Numbered from the stretch's first letter, positions 22,094 through 33,346 are shown. The stretch is 64,000 bases of DNA from Hydractinia symbiolongicarpus (GCF_029227915.1 NC_079876.1:22444001-22508000); one strand, 5' to 3'. Translations and numbers: made by a program. Notes: generated by a model from the sequence alone, not told the origin.

Positions 22094-22775
22094 CTAGATA
22101 CCAAGAGTATCGTCCCTGAATCGGCACCAGGCATGCACGGCATTCGGATCGTTGCATTCCGGTTTCCTCGCAGTCATATCGGGGTACATTGCCCTTAACG
22201 TGTTTTTTCTTCTGCTGAGTTGCTTACGCTGGCATCGGATCATGTAGTGCTTATGTATGTCTTTTCTTTCATGCTCGTGAGGATCGTTTTTATCAACCAC
22301 ACATAGCACGTTGTCATATTGATATCGGTGTTGGACATGTCTCTGCCGTAGTTCCGAGTTGTCTTGAATAAGAGAATCAAGATCGTCCTCTAGAATGGCG
22401 ATGGCAATATCTATCTTCAATTGTTGCAGCAAGCTTTTGCATTTCTCTGGGTAGCACCTCTTCTACAACCCACTCCAAAAATGATTCTGCCTTAGGTTGG
22501 CCACACCTCAACAGAAAATAATAGAGGCCAGGTTCTGTCAGTAAAATTGTGTCTGGTTGGGTATGGACAGATCTGTCCACATCTTGGAGACCAGCGTCGC
22601 CTATCCGCATTTTATACTTCTTAGGAACATATCGCTGAAGGGCTTTTACTCCCGCTCCTCGCTTATATCCCGCGGCTCTCCAAACATCGGAGGCTAAGAT
22701 ACATTAAACTTTATCCTGTACAGAAAATGATCGGACTTGTTTTCCTTGGAAATAATCAACCGTTGCAAGAGACAT
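22094..22775 (-). pseudogene. BRO-N family protein 1, copy A
   Basis: The Bro-N domain reads SFSVQDK..., DVWRAAGYKRGAGVKAL, TILLTEPGLYYFLLRCGQ and FLEWVVEEVLPREM, the ordinary Bro-N signature. A frameshift near 22400 links it to a coiled coil (IAILEDDLDSLIQDN) and a C-terminal Cys/His-containing domain (ECNDPNAVHAWCRF). Copy A also has TAA at 22704-22706 where copy B has CAA, so copy A is doubly broken. Confidence 0.7.
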
Positions 22776-22813
22776 CTTTGTTGATATAAGATAGAATCGG
22801 ATTTTTTGTATGG

Positions 22814-23775
22814 TCACTCAAGAATTTTCCAAGTTCTAGGATGTTCCAATCTTACGTACAGGCAGGCATGCTTGGACTTTTTCAAATCAGCCTTGATCTC
22901 GCCCCATTCGTAGATCATAATAGTCTCTTCGTCAATTAGCTTCATATCCGATCTTTCATGCGGGTACCACATAAAGAGCTGCTTCTTCTGTCTGCGAAGA
23001 TTCTTCGGAAGAGCAGTAAACGCCTGGGTCAGTAGCCACAAACTATGCTTCCTATGTCTACCGCTGATGGCAAGCTCAAGTAGGGACTGTCGCCGCTTAT
23101 CGAGATTCTCGTCGGCTATCAGTCGTCGACGACGAAAAGAGTCTCTTCACCCGCCAGTAACGACAACAATTTTTGGATCCATTCAAACAGCTGGTCCTTA
23201 GGGTCTATGAGGAACACATATTCGTCCCGCCAGAACGAGACCCTTTCTAAATAGTTGCTGTTCCATTGTATAGTTGGGCGCACAATGACTATGTTGTGAG
23301 AGTGGCGTCTGTATTCATTCTCCAACAAATCCAAGACAAGTTGCGTCTTGCCACAGCTTGTAGGTCCTGTGAAGATGCAGGTATGGGGATCTTTTACGAC
23401 GTCTAACATTTTTATATTAGGCACCCTGTTCTTTTTATGTATTTTAGGGATCGCGAAAAGGTAATGGGTACAAATCCATGCACCGTCGTGATTGTTCACC
23501 AAAAACCCCTGACAGACAGGGCAGTATGTGGTCTTTCGAGTATTGTATACAGGGGGTAGGGGGTAACATCTTGCGATACCTCTTAACAAGCCGCGCTTTT
23601 TCCTGAGAAACAAGACAGGGTGCTAGGCTGAAAATGGTGCCTTGATGGTTGTTTTTAACAGTTCAATGTACCGAGGTACAATATCGTGGGAAAATAAGGT
23701 ATAGAGATGCAAGTAATTTTCATCCTGTTGGACCTTTCTAATTTCTGAATCAATTTTGATGGGGTCTGCCTCCAT
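22814..23775 (-). pseudogene. FtsK/A32-type packaging ATPase, copy A
   Basis: From the ATG at 23775 (MEADPIIIDSEIRKVQQDEN) the frame crosses one TAG near 23630 and continues through a CxxC zinc element (TTYCPVCQGF) to Walker A FTGPTSCGKTQL and Walker B ETLFVVDD. A frameshift near 23120 leads into the rest (LWLLTQAFTALPKN ... LEHPRTWKILE). This is the DNA-packaging ATPase conserved in Polintons and NCLDVs. Both lesions are shared with copy B, so they predate the duplication. Confidence 0.8.
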
Positions 23776-23790
23776 TTATTTTTTACAAGC

Positions 23791-24056
23791 CTACTTAGGA
23801 GGTATCAAGGACCTCTTATACCAACCTTGTTTAATCACGTAGTCGTCGAATAAGATTGCTCCCGTCATATAGCCGGCTAATTTCAGACCATCTTCCAAAT
23901 CCATCTTGGCCCCTGGTCTAAACCCCCCAGGGCCTTTTTTGCACCCCGGGCCATCAGGATCGTATACGATACTAGCCTGACGGACTCCCACAAAGAGTCA
24001 ATTACTTGTGTCTCATGCGGAGTTATGCTTGCGTGAGGTGTTGCCTTGCTTGTCAT
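23791..24056 (-). pseudogene. Unidentified small protein, copy A
   Basis: From the ATG at 24056 (MTSKATPHASITPHETQVID) a frameshift near 23990 leads to VRQASIVYDPDGPGCKKGPG and KLAGYMTGAILFDDYVIKQG. About 88 residues if joined. There is no recognised family. The spacing suggests the same transcription unit as the flanking minus genes. Confidence 0.4.
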
Positions 24057-24090
24057 TTATTTAATGCATTTTAAAAATGTCAATTTGAGG

Positions 24091-24279
24091 CTAAGCCTTG
24101 TCTTTTTGGACCTCGGGGCGGGCTGTGGGCTTGTCCTCATTTTTGCCTTTATAATAGACGCCTACTCCTATCGCGAGTACGGCAAGCGTCCCTACGCCGT
24201 AAAGGTATACCGACTGTACGGAACTTGCCCCAGAAGAGGTTTTGACTATAGGTTCTACAGTACCCTCTTGTTGTTTCAT
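24091..24279 (-). CDS. Small single-pass membrane protein, copy A
   Basis: 62 codons: a short polar N-terminus, a transmembrane stretch YLYGVGTLAVLAIGVGVYY (about residues 25-45) and a charged tail. The ORF is intact. The ATG touches the TAA of the preceding ORF (TAAATGA-type junction). Probable virion membrane or host-membrane protein. Confidence 0.5.
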   Translation of the reverse strand: MKQQEGTVEPIVKTSSGASSVQSVYLYGVGTLAVLAIGVGVYYKGKNEDKPTARPEVQKDKA

Positions 24280-24393
24280 TTATTCCTTTCTTTTCTTCAT
24301 CAGTGCCGCCAGCTTGTGACCCTGCGCAACTCTTCCCGGATGCTTTACTGGTCTTGTAATGACCTTCTCTTCTTGTCTCTGTTCTTCAGTCAT
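24280..24393 (-). CDS. 37-residue basic protein with HPGRVAQGHKLA motif, copy A
   Basis: Intact short ORF MTEEQRQEEKVITRP... ending ALMKKRKE. Its KHPGRVAQGHKLA motif is repeated as KHPGRVAAGKRLA in the next upstream ORF, so the two small genes are paralogous. It is compact and basic, possibly DNA- or core-binding (inference). Confidence 0.45.
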   Translation of the reverse strand: MTEEQRQEEKVITRPVKHPGRVAQGHKLAALMKKRKE

Positions 24394-24424
24394 TTATTTT
24401 AAAGTCATGAACCTTAAAATAAAT
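24392..24424 (-). terminator. Perfect 11-bp hairpin between two small genes, copy A
   Basis: Arms atttattttaa and ttaaaataaat, loop of 11. It spans the stop of the MSSVC gene and the region of the MTEEQ start. Copy B counterpart at 29881-29913. Confidence 0.55.
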
Positions 24425-24720
24425 CACTTCCTTTTGATTCCAACATAGGCAGATAAGCCTTGATATTCAAGGATACTCAAGGTCTCCCTTATCCCTTTGA
24501 GTATAGTTTCGGGGGTATTTAAATCTTTCTCAAAATACGCCAAGAACTCTCTAAATGTCATGGGTTTTTCCTTTTGCTGGCACTCAAACTTTCGAAGTCA
24601 ATTCCATTCGGCAAGTCTCTTGCCAGCAGCAACCCTTCCCGGATGCTTTTTGTTTACTTAAACAATTTTTTCCGTAGTCGCGGGCTGCTGATTGATGATA
24701 ACACTACACACGCTGCTCAT
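24424..24720 (-). pseudogene. Small protein with KHPGRV motif and FLAYFEKDL helix, copy A
   Basis: The frame from the ATG at 24720 (MSSVCSVIINQQPATTEKIV) meets TAA, then runs VNKKHPGRVAAGKRLAEW, meets TGA, then TFREFLAYFEKDLNTPE to the stop at 24424. The ATG lies inside the 3' end of the upstream gene. Both stops are shared by copy B. A shorter protein could start at the MTFREF methionine. Confidence 0.45.
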
Positions 24721-25286
24721 CTTCGTTCTCCTTAGTCTCCGCCCCATCCTTTTGTTTGCTCATATGCCGGGCCGTGTGTCCAGCCACCAAGATAGGCGCT
24801 AAACACCTGCCAATTGTGCAATATACAAGAATCCCCAGGCCTGCCATGGCGTCTCTGATTATCGGATCTTCCTCGATATCTTGTCTTAGGCCCTCGACAG
24901 AGTCAATATCCAAAAGGTTTCCCAATCGGGTTCGCGTACAAATTAACCACGTGGGTAGTCAACGCCTTGGCCGTTTTCTCTCCCCTTTCTTGGAGCTCTC
25001 GCTGCACATACTCGGTATGTACCTTCTCGAGGGCCTCATCAGGAGCCTTGTCGATAAAGCCTTCTGTGCCTTTTTTAGGTAAAAGATGTCCTTTGCCCTT
25101 ACGCAGAGCCTCTTTCAAAGCTTGGCGTTTGTCGTTAGATTTTTCAACATGTTCAAAGCCTGCTTCTGCAGAGTCAAATACTTGTACAAGCTCTGTCATT
25201 CTCTTTATTGTACGACAATATCGAAAAAACCAAAACGCGATCAGGGAATAAGGTAGTATTACAGCGATTAGTAGGCATATGTCCAT
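24704..25286 (-). pseudogene. N-terminally anchored membrane protein, copy A
   Basis: MDICLLIAVILPYSLIAFWF is a membrane anchor at the N-terminus. A charged helical region follows (NDKRQALKEALRKGKGHLLP, TEYVQRELQERGEKTAKAL). A frameshift near 24915 leads to LLDIDSVEGLRQDIEEDP and a second hydrophobic segment MAGLGILVYCTIGRCLAPIL. It is known to me only as a recurrent hypothetical of cnidarian Polinton-like elements. Confidence 0.45.
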
Positions 25287-25298
25287 GGTTTTATTAGC

Positions 25299-26597
25299 TT
25301 AAACCTTAAGCGGAGAGGTGTGTATCCTATCATCATGTACAACCCTCTTGTCATAAAACGCCTAGAGACCGAGCTTGTTTTGTTCATATGTGACCATACC
25401 CTGGTTGTGCACCCGGATCCTACGTTTTTCGCCATGTCTAGACCACTCCTCAGCGTATTCAGGTACCTACACCAAGGCACGGCATTTTGCTTTTTCGACA
25501 TTCCCTTGCACGAAAATTTCGTACCCTTTTTCCCTTCAACGAAATAGCACTTGGCCGTCAGGGCAATCATCCGAAACCCAATGAATTCTGCTTTAAAAAG
25601 CCCTCGTCAAGTAGTTTGGGACAAACGACATCCCGCAACTCTTCTCCAGAGATGGCGAAATAGGCACTGTCAGTATCCATATAAATATATTCGAAATCTC
25701 GACGATCCATGTACCTGTCCAGAAAATCGTAGTAAAATTCGAGCATGCGAAGTTTGGCTAGTTGATATACCGCGACACCACACTGGTAGGCACGATCGAT
25801 ACTGCACTTGTGTTTACAACTTCGTAAGCCTCTCCAATATCTTCCAGATCTTCGAGGCATGGACTTCGGAGGGCTGCATCAACCTCCTTTTCATCCCTCG
25901 TGAACGTAGTATCTGCATGTCTCGCCAAGTCTTCAATCATCTCGCCGTAAAAGCTGTTGCCCTTTAGCTTGGCCGTATCCCCTGTAATGCGTTTGTCGGG
26001 GTGTTCATCAGCCTGTCGTCGTGCGTTGGCAATCTCTTCCGGAAACCAGGCAAAGGGCTTACCTCGAGTGTACTTGAGGAACTTGTGAAAAGCAGTCACT
26101 TTCAGCCCATGGTCAAGGTACCATTTCAACAGAGGTGTATAAAGTAGGATCTTTTCGGTTTTTAGCAACCCCAAAAGCTTACGCGTACCCGGAACACGCT
26201 TGCGCCCCGTAGTTTTCAAGTACTCGTGCATGGTTCAGATTCTTATTAATTCTTCATGTTTTCACTCTGTTTCCGTCTTCCAATGTTTGAATATCGTTTT
26301 CGTCAAGTATGTGCCGAATATCCTCAACACCTGTGGCTTCCTTTTTCTCCCAGGGGAACATGCGTTTTAGGCCTTCAATTCCCTGATATTCGTTCTGGGT
26401 GTCCTCCGTATCGTAGTAGTCTTCCCGTGCCTCCTGCTCGATTTCGTCGTGAAGCGTTGTTTCCTCGCCTTGTTGTAATACAAGGTAACAGTATCCCGCA
26501 CGTCTCGTAGTCGATCGGCAAGAGTGTCACGAGTTGCTGCCACTGGTGCCGACACGGTGCTGTATCTTTTACTAATGGCATTCTTAAACCAGCTCAT
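25299..26597 (-). pseudogene. Protein-primed DNA polymerase B, copy A, with a large internal deletion
   Basis: The N-terminus MSWFKNAISKRYSTVSAPVA and a frameshifted acidic region up to DIQTLEDGNRVKT are joined directly to the palm/fingers region (MHEYLKTTGR..., LKGNSFYGEM = motif B, YIYMDTDSAYFAI = motif C). Comparison with the related gene at 35566-39712 shows that about 700 codons are missing, including the exonuclease part and motif A (YDANALYLY there). At least three further frameshifts occur. The C-terminus is AFYDKRVVHDD then SPLKV and TAA at 25299. Not functional. Confidence 0.8.
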
Positions 26598-26655
26598 TTA
26601 GATATACACATTTCAACAAAGTCCGAGGATTGCAGAGCATGTTGGGAATTTCCCT

Positions 26656-27414
26656 CTACTCAACTTGCGCATGCGTTGGGGGATTATCCTTATACACATG
26701 CTCATCCTCCTCAAACCTATTAAAGGCATGCATGCTGTTGGGGTTGACGATGACGACAATCTCCTCCGCGCTTGAGTAGTTGTCTTTGAACCATCTCCTT
26801 TTGGTAGGAATAATACGTTTTTGAATACGCGTGCAGTAATAGGGAAGATGATGATACTCGTCGTCGTCCTGTGTGGTATGCTTGCGGTGAGTCATGATTA
26901 CGTTGTCTTTCCCTGGATCTTGAGCACGTGGTACATACCGTTCCTGAAGCCTTGTATTTTCCTGGGTCTGTACTTCAAATTTGTCCCCCAGGGCCACGAG
27001 TTCCTTGTCTCTGTCGTCTAAATCGTCCTCGAGGATCGCGATGACAATATCTTTTTCCTCGAGGGCTTGACGCTGCTCGCTTAACTCATCTTGCGATTTT
27101 CCAATACCTTTTTGGGCTAACCATTTTGTCAAAGCCTTAGGCTTTCTACAACGGTGCACAATCTCTAATGCGCCGTCAAGTGTAACGAAAGCATCATGCC
27201 GATTTTGACCGTCCATAAGTGGTGGGTTTAGAGCCCCTCCTCCCACAAGGGTAACGCGTGGCGTGGTTTCGAGGCCTTGAATCATTTGACGAATATCAAC
27301 AATCCCCAGGAATCTACCAAGGTCGGCGCGTTTAAAGAGGGGTTGATTTTGTTTGTCAAATAGAGTCTCGATGACTCCTGCGAGTATAGCGTTGAACAGA
27401 GAAAGTTGCGACAT
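26656..27414 (-). CDS. BRO/MSV199-family protein 2, copy B, chimeric C-terminus
   Basis: Same as the copy A protein up to FEEDEHV. There the duplication junction replaces the natural end with 11 residues (YKDNPPTHAQVE) read from the TIR-derived sequence before a stop. The last 33 residues of the C-terminal domain are lost. Confidence 0.6.
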   Translation of the reverse strand: MSQLSLFNAILAGVIETLFDKQNQPLFKRADLGRFLGIVDIRQMIQGLETTPRVTLVGGGALNPPLMDGQNRHDAFVTLDGALEIVHRCRKPKALTKWLAQKGIGKSQDELSEQRQALEEKDIVIAILEDDLDDRDKELVALGDKFEVQTQENTRLQERYVPRAQDPGKDNVIMTHRKHTTQDDDEYHHLPYYCTRIQKRIIPTKRRWFKDNYSSAEEIVVIVNPNSMHAFNRFEEDEHVYKDNPPTHAQVE

Positions 27415-27462
27415 TTCTAATATACCAATGTTCAGCCAGAGGTTTTCACCCCCAAGTAGTAA

Positions 27463-27487
27463 TTTTACTATCACAAGAGTAGTAAAA
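27463..27487 (-). terminator. Hairpin upstream of BRO2, copy B
   Basis: Same arms as 21974-21998. Confidence 0.4.
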
Positions 27488-27582
27488 ATAGCGTCTGCTT
27501 ACGACACACCAATATCAAACATCCTTTCGAATAACTTCTGCGTATCATCGTCAGGTAAGGTGAAATGATTGTGGTAAAAGTT

Positions 27583-28264
27583 CTAGATACCAAGAGTATC
27601 GTCCCTGAATCGGCACCAGGCATGCACGGCATTCGGATCGTTGCATTCCGGTTTCCTCGCAGTCATATCGGGGTACATTGCCCTTAACGTGTTTTTTCTT
27701 CTGCTGAGTTGCTTACGCTGGCATCGGATCATGTAGTGCTTATGTTTGTCTTTTCTTTCATGCTCGTGAGGATCGTTTTTATCAACCACACATAGCACGT
27801 TGTCATATTGATATCGGTGTTGGACATGTCTCTGCCGTAGTTCCGAGTTGTCTTGAATAAGAGAATCAAGATCGTCCTCTAGAATGGCGATGGCAATATC
27901 TATCTTCAATTGTTGCAGCAAGCTTTTGCATTTCTCTGGGTAGCACCTCTTCTACAACCCACTCCAAAAATGATTCTGCCTTAGGTTGGCCACACCTCAA
28001 CAGAAAATAATAGAGGCCAGGTTCTGTCAGTAAAATTGTGTCTGGTTGGGTATGGACAGATCTGTCCACATCTTGGAGACCAGCGTCGCCTATCCGCATT
28101 TTATACTTCTTAGGAACATATCGCTGAAGGGCTTTTACTCCCGCTCCTCGCTTATATCCCGCGGCTCTCCAAACATCGGAGGCTAAGATACATTGAACTT
28201 TATCCTGTACAGAAAATGATCGGACTTGTTTTCCTTGGAAATAATCAACCGTTGCAAGAGACAT
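27583..28264 (-). pseudogene. BRO-N family protein 1, copy B
   Basis: As copy A, but the codon at 28193-28195 is CAA, so the Bro-N domain is uninterrupted (KVQCILASDVWRAAGYK). It still has the shared frameshift near 27890 separating it from its C-terminal half. Confidence 0.7.
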
Positions 28265-28302
28265 CTTTGTTGATATAAGATAGAATCGGATTTTTTGTAT
28301 GG

Positions 28303-29264
28303 TCACTCAAGAATTTTCCAAGTTCTAGGATGTTCCAATCTTACGTACAGGCAGGCATGCTTGGACTTTTTCAAATCAGCCTTGATCTCGCCCCATTCGT
28401 AGATCATAATAGTCTCTTCGTCAATTAGCTTCATATCCGATCTTTCATGCGGGTACCACATAAAGAGCTGCTTCTTCTGTCTGCGAAGATTCTTCGGAAG
28501 AGCAGTAAACGCCTGAGTCAGTAGCCACAAACTATGCTTCCTATGTCTACCGCTGATGGCAAGCTCAAGTAGGGACTGTCGCCGCTTATCGAGATTCTCG
28601 TCGGCTATCAGTCGTCGACGACGAAAAGAGTCTCTTCACCCGCCAGTAACGACAACAATTTTTGGATCCATTCAAACAGCTGGTCCTTAGGGTCTATGAG
28701 GAACACATATTCGTCCCGCCAGAACGAGACCCTTTCTAAATAGTTGCTGTTCCATTGTATAGTTGGGCGCACAATGACTATGTTGTGATAGTGGCGTCTG
28801 TATTCATTCTCCAACAAATCCAAGACAAGTTGCGTCTTGCCACAGCTTGTAGGTCCTGTGAAGATGCAGGTATGGGGGTCTTTTACGACGTCTAACATTT
28901 TTATATTAGGCACCCTGTTCTTTTTATGTATTTTAGGGATCGCGAAAAGGTAATGGGTACAAATCCACGCACCGTCGTGATTGTTCACCAAAAACCCCTG
29001 ACAGACAGGGCAGTATGTGGTCTTTCGAGTATTGTATACAGAGGGTAGGGGGTAACATCTTGCGATACCTCTTAACAAGCCGCGCTTTTTCCTGAGAAAC
29101 AGGACAGGGTGCTAGGCTGAAAATGGTGCCTTGATGGTTGTTTTTAACAGTTCAATGTACCGAGGTACAATATCGTGGGAAAATAAGGTATAGAGATGCA
29201 ATTAATTTTCATCCTGTTGGACCTTTCTAATTTCTGAATCAATTATGATGGGGTCTGCCTCCAT
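28303..29264 (-). pseudogene. FtsK/A32-type packaging ATPase, copy B
   Basis: Same Walker A (TGPTSCGKTQ) and Walker B as copy A, with the same TAG and frameshift. An extra TAA at 29202-29204 replaces TAC of copy A. The YRRHYHN/YRRHSHN difference is also private to one copy. Confidence 0.78.
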
Positions 29265-29279
29265 TTATTTTTTACAAGC

Positions 29280-29545
29280 CTACTTAAGAGGTATCAAGGA
29301 CCTCTTATACCAACCTTGTTTAATCACGTAGTCGTCGAATAAGATTGCTCCCGTCATATAGCCGGCTAATTTCAGACCATCTTCCAAATCCATCTTGGCC
29401 CCTGGTCTAAACCCCCCAGGGCCTTTTTTGCACCCCGGGCCATCAGGATCGTATACGATACTAGCCTGACGGACTCCCACAAAGAGTCAATTACTTGTGT
29501 CTCATGCGGAGTTATGCTTGCGTGAGGTGTTGCCTTGCTTGTCAT
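29280..29545 (-). pseudogene. Unidentified small protein, copy B
   Basis: Counterpart of 23791-24056 with the same frameshift. The C-terminus differs by one residue (SLIPLK versus SLIPPK). Confidence 0.38.
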
Positions 29546-29579
29546 TTATTTAATGCATTTTAAAAATGTCAATTTGAGG

Positions 29580-29768
29580 CTAAGCCTTGTCTTTTTGGAC
29601 CTCGGGGCGGGCTGTGGGCTTGTCCTCATTTTTGCCTTTATAATAGACGCCTACTCCTATCGCGAGTACGGCAAGCGTCCCTACGCCGTAAAGGTATACC
29701 GACTGTACGGAACTTGCCCCAGAAGAGGTTTTGACTATAGGTTCTACAGTACCCTCTTGTTGTTTCAT
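29580..29768 (-). CDS. Small single-pass membrane protein, copy B
   Basis: Identical protein to 24091-24279, intact. Confidence 0.5.
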   Translation of the reverse strand: MKQQEGTVEPIVKTSSGASSVQSVYLYGVGTLAVLAIGVGVYYKGKNEDKPTARPEVQKDKA

Positions 29769-29882
29769 TTATTCCTTTCTTTTCTTCATCAGTGCCGCCA
29801 GCTTGTGACCCTGCGCAACTCTTCCCGGATGCTTTACTGGTCTTGTAATGACCTTCTCTTCTTGTCTCTGTTCTTCAGTCAT
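29769..29882 (-). CDS. 37-residue basic protein, copy B
   Basis: Counterpart of 24280-24393, intact, same tight junction with the membrane protein gene. Confidence 0.43.
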   Translation of the reverse strand: MTEEQRQEEKVITRPVKHPGRVAQGHKLAALMKKRKE

Positions 29883-29913
29883 TTATTTTAAAGTCATGAA
29901 CCTTAAAATAAAT
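29881..29913 (-). terminator. Perfect 11-bp hairpin, copy B
   Basis: Same as 24392-24424: atttattttaa / ttaaaataaat. Confidence 0.5.
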
Positions 29914-30209
29914 CACTTCCTTTTGATTCCAACATAGGCAGATAAGCCTTGATATTCAAGGATACTCAAGGTCTCCCTTATCCCTTTGAGTATAGTTTCG
30001 GGGGTATTTAAATCTTTCTCAAAATACGCCAAGAACTCTCTAAATGTCATGGGTTTTTCCTTTTGCTGGCACTCAAACTTTCGAAGTCAATTCCATTCGG
30101 CAAGTCTCTTGCCAGCAGCAACCCTTCCCGGATGCTTTTTGTTTACTTAAACAATTTTTTCCGTAGTCGCGGGCTGCTGATTGATGATAACACTACACAC
30201 GCTGCTCAT
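29913..30209 (-). pseudogene. KHPGRV small protein, copy B
   Basis: Counterpart of 24424-24720 with the same two in-frame stops. Confidence 0.42.
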
Positions 30210-30775
30210 CTTTGTTCTCCTTAGTCTCCGCCCCATCCTTTTGTTTGCTCATATGCCGGGCCGTGTGTCCAGCCACCAAGATAGGCGCTAAACACCTGCC
30301 AATTGTGCAATATACAAGAATCCCCAGGCCTGCCATGGCGTCTCTGATTATCGGATCTTCCTCGATATCTTGTCTTAGGCCCTCGACAGAGTCAATATCC
30401 AAAAGGTTTCCCAATCGGGTTCGCGTACAAATTAACCACGTGGGTAGTCAACGCCTTGGCCGTTTTCTCTCCCCTTTCTTGGAGCTCTCGCTGCACATAC
30501 TCGGTATGTACCTTCTCGAGGGCCTCATCAGGAGCCTTGTCGATAAAGCCTTCTGTGCCTTTTTTAGGTAAAAGATGTCCTTTGCCCTTACGCAGAGCCT
30601 CTTTCAAAGCTTGGCGTTTGTCGTTAGATTTTTCAACATGTTCAAAGCCTGCTTCTGCAGAGTCAAATACTTGTACAAGCTCTGTCATTCTCTTTATTGT
30701 ACGACAATATCGAAAAAACCAAAACGCGATCAGGGAATAAGGTAGTATTACAGCGATTAGTAGGCATATGTCCAT
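30193..30775 (-). pseudogene. N-terminally anchored membrane protein, copy B
   Basis: Counterpart of 24704-25286 with the same frameshift. One residue differs near the end (ENKDEQ versus ENEDEQ). Confidence 0.43.
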
Positions 30776-30787
30776 GGTTTTATTAGC

Positions 30788-32083
30788 TTAAACCTTAAGC
30801 GGAGAGGTGTGTATCCTATCATCATGTACAACCCTCTTGTCATAAAACGCCTAGAGACCGAGCTTGTTTTGTTCATATGTGACCATACCCTGGTTGTGCA
30901 CCCGGATCCTACGTTTTTCGCCATGTCTAGACCACTCCTCAGCGTATTCAGGTACCTACACCAAGGCACGGCATTTTGCTTTTTCGACATTCCCTTGCAC
31001 GAAAATTTCGTACCCTTTTTCCCTTCAACGAAATAGCACTTGGCCGTCAGGGCAATCATCCGAAACCCAATGAATTCTGCTTTAAAAAGCCCTCGTCAAG
31101 TAGTTTGGGACAAACGACATCCCGCAACTCTTCTCCAGAGATGGCGAAATAGGCACTGTCAGTATCCATATAAATATATTCGAAATCTCGACGATCCATG
31201 TACCTGTCCAGAAAATCGTAGTAAAATTCGAGCATGCGAAGTTTGGCTAGTTGATATACCGCGACACCACACTGGTAGGCACGATCGATACTGCACTTGT
31301 GTTTACAACTTCGTAAGCCTCTCCAATATCTTCCAGATCTTCGAGGCATGGACTTCGGAGGGCTGCATCAACCTCCTTTTCATCCCTCGTGAACGTAGTA
31401 TCTGCATGTCTCGCCAAGTCTTCAATCATCTCGCCGTAAAAGCTGTTGCCCTTTAGCTTGGCCGTATCCCCTGTAATGCGTTTGTCGGGGTGTTCATCAG
31501 CCTGTCGTCGTGCGTTGGCAATCTCTTCCGGAAACCAGGCAAAGGGCTTACCTCGAGTGTACTTGAGGAACTTGTGAAAAGCAGTCACTTTCAGCCCATG
31601 GTCAAGGTACCATTTCAACAGAGGTGTATAAAGTAGGATCTTTTCGGTTTTTAGCAACCCCAAAAGCTTACGCGTACCCGGAACACGCTTGCGCCCCGTA
31701 GTTTTCAAGTACTCGTGCATGGTTCAGATTCTTATTAATTCTTCATGTTTTTACTCTGTTTCCGTCTTCTAATGTTTGAATATCGTTTTCGTCAAGTATG
31801 TGCCGAATATCCTCAACACCTGTGGCTTCCTTTTTCTCCCAGGGGAACATGCGTTTTAGGCCTTCAATTCCCTGATATTCGTTCTGGGTGTCCGTATCGT
31901 AGTAGTCTTCCCGTGCCTCCTGTTCGATTTCGTCGTGAAGCGTTGTTTCCTCGCCTTGTTGTAATACAAGGTAACAGTATCCCGCACGTCTCGTAGTCGA
32001 TCGGCAAGAGTGTCGCGAGTTGCTGCCACTGGTGCCGACACGGTGCTGTATCTTTTACTAATGGCATTCTTAAACCAGCTCAT
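30788..32083 (-). pseudogene. Protein-primed DNA polymerase B, copy B, same deletion
   Basis: Same gutted structure as copy A (motif B LKGNSFYGEM, motif C YMDTDSAYFAI present; exonuclease and motif A absent), with a 3-bp deletion near 31890. The deletion and frameshifts predate the duplication. Confidence 0.78.
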
Positions 32084-32147
32084 TTAGATATACACATTTC
32101 AACAAAGTCCGAGGATTGCAGAGCATGTTGGGAATTTCCCTCTACTC

Positions 32148-32371
32148 AACTTGCGCATGCGTTGGGGGATTATCCTTATTTGTTGTATGTTAGGGAACTT
32201 ACCTTGTTATGCATGACTAAGCACCGCATGATGGCGATTTGTGTTGGATGATGAGCGGATTTTTGTGCAATGAGGTGTGATGAAAAGTTGTGACGTCACA
32301 ACCGTTTTTGTGTATGATATTTTTTATGAGAGTTTGACCGTGTTTTTTGGAAAAATGTGGTTGTAATGTGG

Positions 32372-32381
<10 letters not shown>
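32148..32381 (-). repeat. Right terminal inverted repeat
   Basis: Inverse of 15961-16207, including the GTTGTGACGTCACAAC palindrome (32287-32302). Its inner 30 bp are also present at the end of copy A (26660-26694). Confidence 0.9.

Positions 32382-33346
<965 letters not shown>

Larger units (their letters stand above)
21206..26694. repeat. Tandem duplication, copy A (5,489 bp)
   Basis: Repeats almost exactly at 26695-32179. The right breakpoint lies within the inner part of the right TIR (copy A ends gcgttgggggattatcctta). The two copies differ by a few substitutions and a 3-bp indel near 26400/31890. Confidence 0.95.
26695..32179. repeat. Tandem duplication, copy B
   Basis: Second copy of the block above. 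The junction at 26694/26695 joins TIR-internal sequence to the middle of the BRO2 gene. Copy B alone is followed by the rest of the right TIR. Confidence 0.95.

Noticed and set aside
24046-24402. 118-codon + strand ORF (and its copy at 29535)
   Set aside because: Shadow of three small minus-strand genes; Cys/Leu-rich translation without a domain.
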